Source of the DNA: Sanghuangporus weigelae
Lineage: Eukaryota > Basidiomycota > Agaricomycetes > Hymenochaetales > Hymenochaetaceae
Length of the DNA: 64,000 nucleotides
Assembly (NCBI GenBank): GCA_033182465.1
Contig: CP137324.1
Coordinates: forward strand, 2,046,001-2,110,000
Reading direction: 5' to 3'
The translations under genes were made by a program, and so were the position numbers. Below, one piece after another: positions 30,414 through 41,616 of this stretch (the first letter of the stretch is position 1; each line of letters starts with the position of its first letter). Under the pieces are notes generated by a model. That model was not told the origin of the DNA. It did not search any database and saw only the letters and a list, made by a program, of their open reading frames with translations.

Positions 30414-32483
30414 GGTGGGCATCGGCAAGAGAATCGCTGAAGAGACCAGCGGCGATTTAAGGACAGCCTGGACTGGCTTTTAAACCGTATCATCTCACGA
30501 GAAATCACCTTATCAAACGTCCAGAAGAGCAGGAGCCTGGAAGACGCTCAGAATAGCTCTCTCATTTGCCTTAGTTCCTCCAAGCCTGGAATATTGGGTG
30601 TTCATCCAGAAGCAGAAACATGGAGTCACGTCTCAAACTATCTAACAAATCGAACGAAGCGAAATGTTCCATCGATTGAAAAAAAAAGCGATATAGCAAA
30701 CAATTAATGGCGCATTTTGGAGGCGCGACCGAGCAGCTGGAAGGTTGATGGAGGGTCAGATTCGAGATGATCGTCCAATCCGGTCGCGACAACCCGGGAA
30801 CAAGTATAGCATGCATGGCAGAACGTTATCGTATCAATCACGTAGTATGGAATGTGGTTGTCAGGTAGTTGTAGGTCGCAGGCATGAATGGCTTGAGCAA
30901 ATTGCTTTGTACCAATTGAGATCAGACAATGCAGCGCGATTCGCATCCCCATCATGCATACAATTCTCTGCCGAAGGTGCCTGTCTTCCGCGGCTCGTCA
31001 AAAGTGACTCATCGATCTAGTAGACATAGAAGAAGAGAGGTTCGGTATAAGGCGATGTTAGCGTCGGGTCTAATCGTTTGCATCGCAGAGCATAACCATC
31101 CCGGCGTTTTCCAGCCTAAACGTACTCGCTACGTCACCCTAGAACATCCCAGATAGCCTGGTGTTCTTGAGTCGCTGTTCTGAAAATTCGGCATGCTATC
31201 CTTCATTGCCCTTGAGACACAGACTGGTCGAGGTGGTGGTGTGAGAAGCAGCTCGAGCAACAGGACGTCAATAATAACAGTCTAGTGTGGAAGAGCTTCA
31301 TTTCATTTTCAAGCGATGAATGTCAAGCAATAAATCCCGCACCGTTACAGACCATGCAATAGTGATGTTAGTCAATGGAAAAACCCATTCAACTGCGATA
31401 GTGATTCATAATTGTAAGGCACCTGAATCTGTTTATTCTTTTAAGTTTTAGGTGCAACTCATCTATTCACAAGTGCACATTAAATTGAGCATTGTTGGTG
31501 TAGTGGTTAGCATGGAGTCCTCCCAGGCAGAGTGTACAAAGTAATAGTGCGAGCGTGGGAAGAAATTTCTCCAGAAGGCAAACCCTAAGGCTTACGTCAA
31601 ATCGGTCCGTCAACATTGGCATTTTTCTCTACGACGTTCGTTTCGCCTATCGTATGTGAATGACAAGAAGCTGAAAGTAATCTGCAAAGAAAACTGACAT
31701 TTGGTTTCTCAGGGTGCATGAGAATACAACACAAATACAAGTACGATGACGGGTTATGGTTACTAGTCATGTTGTCGAATTGCAAGAAACAAGCTTGACG
31801 GATATTTCCTGATAGCCTTCGTGTATGTACTGCAACCTCTCCACTCACCAAATCTTTGCTGATGTTTTCCCTTCTTCTTGACAATCTCTTCCGGATCTCG
31901 AATGCACACACACTCCGGCCATTGCTATTGACCGGAGAGACATTGATCTTCGCGTCTCCCGGATCCAGATACTATGGTCCTGGCCCTACATGAGATCCTC
32001 CTCAGTTTTGGTGGCTGGCTTTCCTATTCTCGAAAGGCAATGCTGTACTTGTCAAGTCGCTTGCTTCAATATAGGGCCTAATAAGTAGTCGGCATCGAAG
32101 ATCCGATAAGCACTCCGTTTGATACGGGTGTTTGTGAAGACTTCTGATAAAGATGATTCGAGAGTAATAGTAAGTAATGAACTCATTGCTTACCTAGACG
32201 TCTATAACAACGGTCATGCTGAACAGTTGTACAATATTTCTCTTGATTATTCACGAAATTTGGTACGAGCACGCGTAAAGCTTCGTCTCAAGGCCGAATT
32301 CTTGATAGAGTAAATTCATTTCTCAGCCGGACCGAAGAAGAACACAGCCTATGTACGGTATTGAAGATAGATCGCATAGGTTCTCCCAGAATGGGATGAA
32401 CAGCTCTGGGCGTCAACTCTGAGAGCTCAGTGGAACAATCGCGCTGTTGTAGACACAACGCAGCAACTCTGAACTCGCCCATC
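30414..32483. other. Gene-poor region
   Basis: Two kb with only short frames. It holds a tRNA-like half at 31489-31530. A short minus-strand frame (31597-31911) shows no domain. No terminal repeats seen. Confidence 0.4.
31489..31530 (+). pseudogene. tRNA-Gly(CCC)-like 5' half
   Basis: GCATTGT, then the box-A-like TGGTGTAGTGG, then TTAGCAT and an anticodon-loop-like CTCCCAG resemble the first half of a tRNA-Gly. A GAGCGTGGG that could begin a T arm follows at 31550-31558, but neither GTTCGA nor a 3' acceptor strand (ACAATGC) follows. So it is a fragment or the head of a tRNA-derived repeat, not a working tRNA gene. Confidence 0.4.
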
Positions 32484-33661
32484 ATGTCTGACACTACGCA
32501 CTACCAGTTGGAAGGTCAGTCTCCTCGCCGTTTACTTGTTGTCCTCTCGCCTCACTCTCTTTTAGTTGTCTGTGTTGGACATCCTAGTGCAAACTCGCAG
32601 AAGCCTCGACTTTACGCAGAAGTTAGTCTGGACAAGACTGTCCTCAGAATAGGGTACATTGATGGCCAGGGGGAACCTCTTCGGGATTCCTGTCTTTCTT
32701 TGTGAGTATTACAACAATGCTACCGTACGAGCTCTGAACATTGGACAGCACGAGTTCGAACACAGCTGGTGTCTTCACAGTTCGTCTGAAGGAAAAAACG
32801 AAGTTAACTTCAAATCGCACTGTTGGCCGCGTCAAAATCAACATCGCAACACTCTTGACGGGATCGGCTCACCAGAATCGTGAGTGGAGCGCTGTAGCGC
32901 TGCGACGAATAGCAAGCTGACCTTCTCATAAGTGCTGCTTCTACCGATCGGAGGAGGAACAATTTACCTGCGTTTGAAGATTGTAGACACTCTGGCACAA
33001 GCCGAAATTGAAGTCATCAAAGCCGAAAAGAGTGTTGAGCAGATTGGATCTAAGAAAGACGGCACCGATGCTGCTCTCGGCTGCATCGTCAAAGCAATGG
33101 ATGCGATCTTTGAAGCTGTAGATGACGCTACTGCAGTGAGTGAAGCCTATGTCACTGGTGTGCTTCTAGGTCAATTATTTCGTTAGATTTCTCCACTCCT
33201 CAGTTTGTCCTGGAAGGCGACCTCCGCCCTATACAAAGTAGGTTCAAGGATCTCATCATTACAGTCATCAGGTTGACGTTCTTCAACAGCTTATGTCTGC
33301 GCAAATGAGGACTGACCAAGAGCTTATCGAAATGGTTGACAAAATGAGGAGAGCTTTCGATTTCTCTGTAGAGGCGGGAAAATTGGGAGATCATGCTAAC
33401 TTGCTGAGGCTGCTCATCAAGGACTTGCTGGATGAGACTGTGAAGTGCTCCCACTTTGTGCAAGGATATGCATCGAGATCTTTCTTCGGTACATCTGTTT
33501 TATGGATTACACGGATGAAACGACTAAATATTATTATAGGCCGAATACTTCGTATGCCTGGCAAACAAAAAGTGGTGGATTATACAACTCGCTTCACTGA
33601 TCTGAGGAAAGAGCTGGACTCAAAAATTGCTTTGAGTACGATGAAACTAGTTGAAGAGTGA
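32484..33661 (+). CDS. C2-like plus STAND/NLR N-terminal-type protein without NTPase
   Basis: Exons by splice signals: 32484 to about 32514, about 32566-32701, 32749-32879, 32933-33135, then about 33205-33230, about 33276-33489 and about 33538-33661. The front part reads KPRLYAEVSLDKTVLR and FTVRLKEKTKLTSNRTVGRV, like a C2 beta sandwich. The back part is helical: LAQAEIEVIKAEKSVEQIG, LRLLIKDLLDETVKCSHFVQ, SFFGRILRMPG, TDLRKELDSKIAL. This resembles the N-terminal half of agaricomycete NACHT-type proteins, but the frame stops at 33661 and no P-loop follows. The junction near 33231-33275 does not keep phase with the splice sites that I can see, so the gene is either decaying or has an exon I misread. 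It may be a stand-alone partner or an NLR relic. Confidence 0.5.
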
Positions 33662-35382
33662 AGATCATATTCGTACGTCTTGATTTCTGTCCTTTTCTGA
33701 AGCGTGGTCGTAGATCTTCACCAACAGCACGTGTCGATTACGTCAAAGATGAATAGATTAAGCACTGACGTCAGCGTATTTTTTTTTAACCCCTGGCTGG
33801 ATCAAATTTATTAGCGAGCATCGCATATTGTGTTTCAATCATTAGATTAGAATGTTACGCAACACTTTCTACTACCTCCATATACTGTATTATCGCCATC
33901 GCTCTCTCCAAACATTCTAACCTAACCAGGACTGAGAATACCATGTAATTTGAGAATTTAAATGCCCACTTTGTTTCTTCGTGCTGTGCATAAACGGATG
34001 CTGCAGCAGTCAGGAAGAAAGGGGTCCTTTGCACTGCCTCTCAAGACTGACGCTCGCTCATCCATAATATGCTAAAACAAAAAAGCAACGTACAACAAGT
34101 TCAGAAGAGCGAGCTCCCGCAGCCAACATTAATGTTCCAGCAATATTCGCATTTCTGCGTGCTGACCCCCTCCGCCTTCTCCTGTCTCTCGTGTCGGGAC
34201 ACGGGACGGAGGATTGCTCACACAGCAGTACGACTAATATCACATAGGACTAGACCGGTATTTCGCTTTCGATTTCGGCACGTATACAGGATTACATGCA
34301 TACATACAACACGCGCACTTTTTAAACCTACAAGTACATATGAAAAAGAAGCCCCATACATTTTTGTGAGAGGTATGACAGAGCCATCAATCCGGCTCAC
34401 GCGCTGTTTCGTCGTCGGGGAAGCAGATGCTGGAGCGGTATAGAAGTCAACGTCGGGTGAATAAGAAGCTAATGCGGAGAGGGAATGGCAGAAACGAAGG
34501 AAGAAAACAAATCCCGAAAGTACGGTTACTCACACAGCGGTACGTACGACTAACACATGTACAGCATCGGAATATGTAGCACAGTTACTTCGATTCAAGT
34601 GATTTCGGTGCGTATACAGAACTACGTGCGCGCACACACGCTTATTAAAACTACAAGTACATACAGAAAAGACACATAGAAGAGGTATAACAGGTCCCAC
34701 ATCTGCCTCATACGCTGTTTTCGTTGAGGAAGCAGGCGCTGGAGCGCAGCTGAGAGCTCGAGAAGGGTAAATCAGCCGGAAGCGTCTCGTTTGGAGGATA
34801 GAGAATAGAACGGGTTCCTTTTTTCTTCTTTTTCCCCGTCTCGAACACGGCAAGAACGAGGCAGCGTCCAGCGGGACGGAATTGACGGAAGGAGATCCTA
34901 TCTCTGTCGCCAGGGAACGCGAAAAGGACCCAGGACATGTAACGAGCTAAGGGGGAAAAGGCAAACGAGGGGACAAACGAAAGAAAGAGGAAAAGGAAGA
35001 AGCGAGATCAAAGGAGCGTGAAATGTCTTCGGCTCGGAGTCAGATTCAGTCTACAACATATAACGTTGTGAGAGCCAATTATGATGAGAAAGGAACGAAA
35101 AGAGAGGGAAAAATCCCGCTGCAGTCGCTTCGCGGATCGAAAGTCGCGTGAGAGAGAGAAAGGCCAAGGTAATCACGAGGTAAATGCGATGAGAGAAAGA
35201 GAGCGAAACAGGGAAAGAGAGAGAAAGGGTAACTTGATAATTCAGTTTCAAAATCGTCGACTTCGGTTTGATGACTTGAAGATCGAGAGCAAAGAGATCG
35301 CAGAAAGTAGATCTAGCGCGCGATAATAACAGCACAGAAGAGAACGTGAAGAAAAAAAAAAAACAGAACTCGGCTCGTCCTC
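33662..35382. other. Intergenic, with a diverged direct repeat and purine-rich tracts
   Basis: About 220 bp at 34215-34440 recur, diverged, at 34530-34750 (shared: CACACAGC.GTACG, GATTTCGG.(A/T)CGTATACA, CTACAAGTACATA, GAGAGGTAT or GAAGAGGTAT, CGCTGTTT, GAAGCAG.(T/C)GCTGGAGCG). At 35080-35240 there is a GA-rich strand (GAGAGAGAAAGG, GAAAGAGAGAGAAAGGG). No gene seen. Confidence 0.5.
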
Positions 35383-36950
35383 TCACATTGCTCTTGGCCC
35401 ACCCCCAGAAGTCGGTCTCTCCTCCCACGTCTCGACTTGCCTCTCAACTATGACTTGCACACCCCTAAATCTCCCGTCTTTTCCTTCCTTTTTCCCACTC
35501 TTCCCATCCTTCCCAGCACTCCCGGGTCTCACCGTCGTCATCTCCCACTGGGACGGACTCTCCGGTACAGCTTGCATGTCTTTTTCCGAATCTGCGTCTG
35601 TGTCACCTATTCCTCCACCCGAGAACCGCGTGATCTTGCTGAGAGGAGGGAGGTAGACGTTATGGCTGTGCGAGTCCTTACTTGAAGGAAGAGGCAGGTG
35701 AGCATGTGAGTCAGCTGCGCTGAATGTTGAATCCAGAACTCCTGCGCTCCCGTTTGCGCTGCTCGTGGTCGTCGTGGCACCTCTCCCCGAGATCGTATAA
35801 CTCCGCCTCCAAGAGAGTTTCGAAGGAGTCATGCCCTCGGCACTCGTGCTCAATAACTTGTCCCGTGAGATTGCCTGACCGCGTGCAACACGCCACATGA
35901 TCAACAGCGGACTGATTGCTTGCACCTGTCCAAGAACGGGGAGTACTAAGTTCTGCACCATGCTGTTACGAGCATATGAAATGAGGAAGATCAACGCTGT
36001 CCCGCTGTAAAGCGCCGCAGATTCGACAAGCATGGCCGCAATCGAGGTATACGTCCGCGAATGATGCGTGGACAGAACGGCCCGTGTGCGACGGCGGATA
36101 AAGTATAGTTTCCCGACGATGAGCAAAGTGACGAGGATGTTGAGCGAAATGGATATCGACCAGTACGGTATCCCGAAGTTGAGTGTCGTCTTTGTCCAAA
36201 GGTTCGCGTTCGGCTGCGTGAGTTGGAACAGGAGCATCACGCCCATACCTGTAAAATGTGAATATATGCGCGTGTCAGAAATAAAACTAGAGTTTGATGT
36301 AAGAGAGATCGACGACGCACAGAATGAGCCGAGGAGGAGGAGGCACGGAATGAGCGCGATCCAGTAATTAAAGTTGTAAATCAGCCAAAATCGGTAGATC
36401 TACGACCGATCAATTAAAGTCAACGTCAGTCCATGACAGAATCGACAGATCGCAGAGCACCAGACGCCGCCGCATTCGTACAACTTACCACGAGTCCGTC
36501 CGCAAACCAGTTCAGGATCACATACGCGACCGTCCCGAAAATATTAATGAAATTTCCATACTCCGCCGTAACGAAGCCGTTCGGTCCACCTGGGAAGTTA
36601 CGCTCGTCGATAAAGGTCATTTCGTTAAATTTTGACTCGGCTGCAATGCCGAACGTGCCGAGGATGAAGTTCCAGGTGATATACGCAACGAGGCCCCATG
36701 AGATACGTGCGCGCACACTGGACGCGCCTGCGCGTTGAGTGGGATACTTGACGAGGTGATGCAGGACAAAGAGGTAGATGGTGAGGTGTATTCCATAAGC
36801 TACACTGGAAAGGACTACGCCGGCGAAATTGGACCGTTCTTCCCACAGGTCCGACCCGGACTCGCCAGGCGGGGCGAACGAGGAAGTCACAGCATCGGCA
36901 GCCGATATCGACGCTGCAGTGGACACAGACGAGGGGTATGACGCCGACAT
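35383..36950 (-). CDS. Multi-pass (about seven TM) membrane protein, fungal, unknown
   Basis: Exons: 36950-36489, 36399-36321, 36248-35383; predicted 468 aa. Hydrophobic segments: about 43-65, 84-105, 127-150, 160-180, 185-205, 218-240, 258-280 and possibly one more near 292-305. This suggests a seven-helix receptor-like topology with an outside N-terminus and a long cytosolic tail (about 320-468) rich in Ser, Gly and charged residues. Words such as LNFGIPYWSISISLNILVTL and YTSIAAMLVESAALYS recur in a large family of agaricomycete membrane proteins as I remember it. Function unknown. Confidence 0.75.
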
Positions 36951-37815
36951 CGGAGACGGCTGCGGCTGTGATGACGATGGTACGGAAAGGAGAGGTGAAG
37001 CTGGATAGCTAGGGGCGAGGATATATGTAAAAAAAGAGGAGAGGGTGAGTATAAGAAGGAAGAGGGAGAAGTCGGATGTTGCCAGCGAATAGAGACGAGA
37101 GGGGAGCGGGCCATAAGTGCGGGAGAACGGGAATGGTGTGGATGTGAACGCCGGTGTCAGTTTGGCCCCCTACACAATGGCGTGTCACTCAGAAGCTATC
37201 GATGCGATCGCCGTTCTCGTGATCGTCATCTCAACTATCAGACCTTTTCATCCAGGCGTCAGTAACGGCAAAGTAATTCATACAAGCCGGTCGCAGTGCA
37301 CAATGCTCGACGGAAAGTACAGCGAGAAAGGGAGCGCATCAGTCCCGCCCGGTATTGAAAAGCCGACCAGACTCCGAGAGGTAAAAAGACCCTAGGGTGC
37401 ATAAGTAGTAACCGCCTTCCCTCGGTGCCTGCCAGTAGACACACCACACGGTCCACGCATTCTATTCTTGCCCCTTACTTCTTCCGAGGAGCTTGCGAGC
37501 ATAATTTGCTAAACAAAGGCATCAAACTCTTCAATCGTATTTATATGAGCATTGGAGGGCAGAAGAGAAGAGCCGCAAAGGAAAGGGTGGAACAACGTCC
37601 GCGTCAAAGATTCGTATGCAATAGTCGACCTCTAAGCGGGAAGAATGGGCTAGCGTGTATTCCGCAGACGGATAATGATAGTCGTTGGTCGAGAAGGGAA
37701 TCAAGTTATCAACTGCAAATCAGATCAGCCGAGATATGGTCACATGACTTCGAACTGTGATGACCTCATCCGCTTCACTTCCAGCACTTACGCTTCATTC
37801 ACAGACAGAAAAGTA
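36951..37815. promoter_or_regulatory. Divergent intergenic region
   Basis: 865 bp lie between the ATGs of the 7-TM gene (-) and the LysM gene (+). No further gene seen; promoter elements were not resolved. Confidence 0.4.
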
Positions 37816-39525
37816 ATGACCGCCTTTTACTCAACTTCGACCGAGCTCTGTCTTGCATGCAGTGGGAGTGCACTCTCAGGATCGCAACGACCGCGGCCTA
37901 TTTCCAAACCTCGCTCGAAAACCTCCTCATCGAAAGAACAACCGAGTACTGATGCGGCGGAATCAAACTCGAGTCCACTGGATGACTCTGACCGAAAAGA
38001 CAAGGTAGAACTCGAATACAAGCATGAATTATACATGTCGATATTTCGCACTCAATGCTGCAACCGACCCATCTGCTCCGCTTGCCTCGGTTCCAACCCG
38101 CGTTTAGCGCGGTACGTACCGTGTCTCGCATGTCTAGGAGGCGTGCACGCCGTTGCCGGGCCGTCAGGATCGTCATCTTCGTTAAAGCATCCTATCTCGA
38201 GTTCACAAAAGCTGAAACAAGACAAAGACATGGAGTTGGATACGAATCTGAATGGAGCCCTGAGAGATCGGGACGTTTTCGTGCTCGGAGACGATGAGGA
38301 GGATTATTCGGATGCAGAGTCGAGCATGCCGAGTAGACGTACGAATAAGACTCCGCCTCCTGCTTACTCCGCGATCATATCAAATACACTATCCACAAGT
38401 AGTGGCGAGAATGAACCACGCCAACCGCGGAGCGCAGACTCGCAAGTCCAATCGACAGGAGGAACTAAAAGTACTATCAATGGGAGACAAAGAGAGATCA
38501 ATTCAGCAGTTGAAACACCAGATCCAACACCAACAGCGACACCAATAATTGCGTCGACCGAGATAGCGACGAAACCCACACCACGGAAACACTACATTCA
38601 AAAAGGCGACACGTTGCGCGGTCTGGCTTTACGATACGGCGTGGACGTACGTATTTCTTTCCCTCCTTCATTACATGACATGCATATAAATTACATTTCT
38701 GGCTGAATTATACTTACGCTCTTGCTTTATTAATATCGCCGTCGCTAATAGGGCCGTGCATTGTGTCGACTGAACAACCTTCCTCCGAGCACGCTGACAA
38801 CGACACCTCACATCTTACACACGCGTACCACGTTGATACTACCTCCATCCGCCAAGTCTCTCCCACCAGGTGAAGAAGAAGAGAGTCGTAAGTGATCCTG
38901 TCCGTCTATTCCGCCAATTTTCACCTTCATAAAACTTGAATAACTCATCTCAATACTTTCATTTCGTTGGGGGGATTTTTAATTTATTGAATGAATTTCT
39001 ATAGATGACTATGATCCGGAGAGAGAACGTCAAATCAAATTGGAGAAGACTGCGAAGCGATTGCAGCTGATCACGAAAGAAGCGGATTGGGACGTCGCGA
39101 AAGCTTACGCTGTCCTCGCTCAACCCTCTTCCTCCTCGTCATCCTCCTCGTCTGTTTCTCTTTCCGCGGACACGCGCTCGCGTATGAACGGATATCATAT
39201 GTCTACGGATGGAGATCATTATCATCTACGTCAGCCCTCATCGAAGGGGCGAAACGGGGTGGACGAAAAGTCAACAGGTATGGACCAAAAACACAATCCG
39301 AGTCAGAGAAAGGGGACGATGCAAGAACAGGCGCTTGATACGTACCTCGAAGACAACGCATGGGAAGCAAAAGAGCGCGCAGAAGGACGAGGGCCATCCT
39401 CTGCATCTACATCTACAGCTGCACCGACATCCCAACGTCTCTTGGTGTCATCATCGACACCGACATCACGACATCCGAAACGCCCGACGGAACGAACCGC
39501 GAAGACAAAGAAATGGTTCTTCTAA
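37816..39525 (+). CDS. Intracellular LysM-domain protein
   Basis: Exons: 37816-38646, 38752-38887, 39005-39525; predicted 495 aa. The N-terminal part has Cys pairs (CLAC near 12, CCNRPICSAC near 81, CLACLG near 101) that could bind zinc. A low-complexity stretch follows. The LysM domain lies at about 259-310 (HYIQKGDTLRGLALRYGVD, then LCRLNNLPP and RTTLILPP) and is split by intron 1. The C-terminal part has a helix (KRLQLITKEADWDVAKAYAV) resembling a UBA-like fold, a poly-Ser run and a basic end. There is no signal peptide, so it is not a chitin-binding effector; it resembles the cytosolic LysMD class. Ligand unknown. Confidence 0.8.
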
Positions 39526-40619
39526 TATCTGCTTGTTTGTCTTTCTTAATTGTTGTATTTGACTCGCGCATACATACGCACGCATATTCACGCACTGTAT
39601 TTGGCGTACAAGTTAGAGTTCACGTCTTCGCGAAGCTACCACCAGACGGACCGACAATCACGATGTCCGACGGTTCTGGCCGCGTGCGCGTGGCTGTGGC
39701 GTTCCTTTCGCGTGCACATCGCGATCACGAAGCACGCAGCTCGAAGCTCGACGTCCCTCTTCAAGCTTGTCTCGTGTCTTTGACCTTGTTTGCTTCTGTC
39801 GCGTGTCTGTCAATGTCAATCGTCGCCGAAAAGTCATCCGCGGATCTGACATGCTTCTATCTCCGCGACCGTGACAGAAACTTAGCCTTCAAGTCTTGTG
39901 TCTGTCAATCCTGAGGATGTATTTGGATCGATATTCTAGGTCACCATATTTATTAGTACTGCTTGTCATGAACTATGTTTGTGTTGCGTGCACAGTACTA
40001 GTAGAGGTAGAAATGTAGGAATATCGTAAGACAATAACAAATAAAAGTATCGAAATTAATGGAATGACTAGGACCGATACCGCATAAATGGTCCTCCCTA
40101 GGCCTGTATTATCATCCTTTTGGGGAGCTCCCTATGCCGGGACATACTTGTACTACATGCTGCTACAAGGTGTATGCTGAAGTAAACGAACATACGTGCG
40201 TTGAGCAAATCTATGAAGGTCACCCTAGGTCAAACCAGACAATCTAGACGAACCTAGTGGAAGCTTAGAATAGATGATCTGTCCCAGGCCTTAGTGTAAG
40301 TAAGGACAGATCGTCTATGTTTACCTGGGCAAGGGTGCCGCAAATGAGTTATTCTCACGTGTAGCAAGAGGTCAATACAGATGGTCTGCGCCACAGGTCT
40401 GTTCAGTTCAGATAAGATATCTGCTTGTGAGTCTACGCGCATTGCACCTCCGTCATCTTCTAGGCATAAACCCAGAGCATCATTAATCTTCAAAGCCATC
40501 TTGACACAGGCTATAGGAATGCATGCCGCCTTTTGGCTGACAGCATCGCCGACCTGTCACTGATATTTGACGAAAAAAGCACAATTGTAGTTAGTATTGT
40601 ATTACAGTTGGTAATGATG
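39526..40619. other. Intergenic up to the duplication boundary
   Basis: The first 400 bp look like a 3' UTR. A minus-strand frame at 40254-40499, extended upstream by an apparently coding stretch (VGDAVSQKAACIPIACVKMA), may be an exon remnant. The inverted-duplication homology begins at about 40620. Confidence 0.35.
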
Positions 40620-40815
40620 CCACCAAGAAGGTTTGCCGGCAAATGAAAAACTAATTGACCCTGTCTGCGTGTATTCTGCGGATGTTGCTGGTGATTTCGG
40701 ATTCTTCGTTGCGACTGGGTCAATGATAATTTCCCTCGCCAGTACAAGACTCGATGCATCTCGGATATAAGGCCTCAGATTTCAACTTTCATAATTGCAT
40801 CTTCTGGACAATAGG

Positions 40816-41259
40816 CTATTCGTTCTTCCTCCTGCGTTTTGCAAGCACCTCGAAATGTTCATCGTCCATCTCGTAATCCTCCATGACGCCCAAGTAATAG
40901 AAGTTGAATATCTCCGGGTCCCGTCCAACCTCGTAACGCAGAGCCTCATCACTCTCGATGCAGGGTACGATATCAGCATCATATTTTTGGACTTTCCGAT
41001 CGCCATTCTGAGACACCAAGTTCTCCTTGCTTGGAACCACTGAATGCGACAGATGTCTATTAAGCCCATCCTTGCGGCCGAACATAGCATGACAGACTGG
41101 ACAAAAACAAGCATCAGGATAATGCGTGGAGATGTGACGATTGAGGTGGGCTTTTCGCAGAGTAATGAAGGAGCAGTTAGGATAGGTACTTACACCTGTG
41201 CTGATTTTCTGTGCCTGGCTCATTCCATCTTTTATTTTCAGGTGCATAACGCATAACAA
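40816..41259 (-). pseudogene. C2H2 zinc-finger tail, duplicate copy A
   Basis: The frame of 147 codons matches the C-terminal exon of the gene at 46776-47886: ITLRKAHLNRHISTHYPDA, CPVCHAMFGRKDGLNRHL, FNFYYLGVMEDYEMDDEHF. It lacks the front exons. The first Cys of finger 1 is replaced (STYPNC instead of CTYPGC), so only the second finger can fold. It lies about 360 bp downstream of FunK1 copy A. Likely a duplicated gene fragment. Confidence 0.65.
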
Positions 41260-41616
41260 TCCACAGATCTCATCAGTTTAGGCCAAGTGATAGAAAAAAC
41301 AGCATTCTCACCAGGCATTTGTTATCAAGGAATTTCTCAGTCTGGGTGGGATAACGTGTAACACAACCACTCATTTCTGGGGCGTTACGGTCCGGGAAAC
41401 ATTTCCTACCTACAGTAGATACTCGATCAGTAATGTAGAGTTGTCTCTTGATTATATACATATACACATTCACGCGTCGTGAACCTTCGTTCGAATCCAT
41501 TGGGGACTAGTTGACACGAACCAATAATACAACCGACTCGCAGTTGTAAATTATACAATCGAGTACAGTACACAACATAATTACAGAATATACCTACCCT
41601 AACGAACGACCGGCCA

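Noticed and set aside
31489-31580. Functional tRNA-Gly gene with an intron.
   Set aside because: Neither a GTTCGA T loop nor a matching acceptor strand is found downstream.
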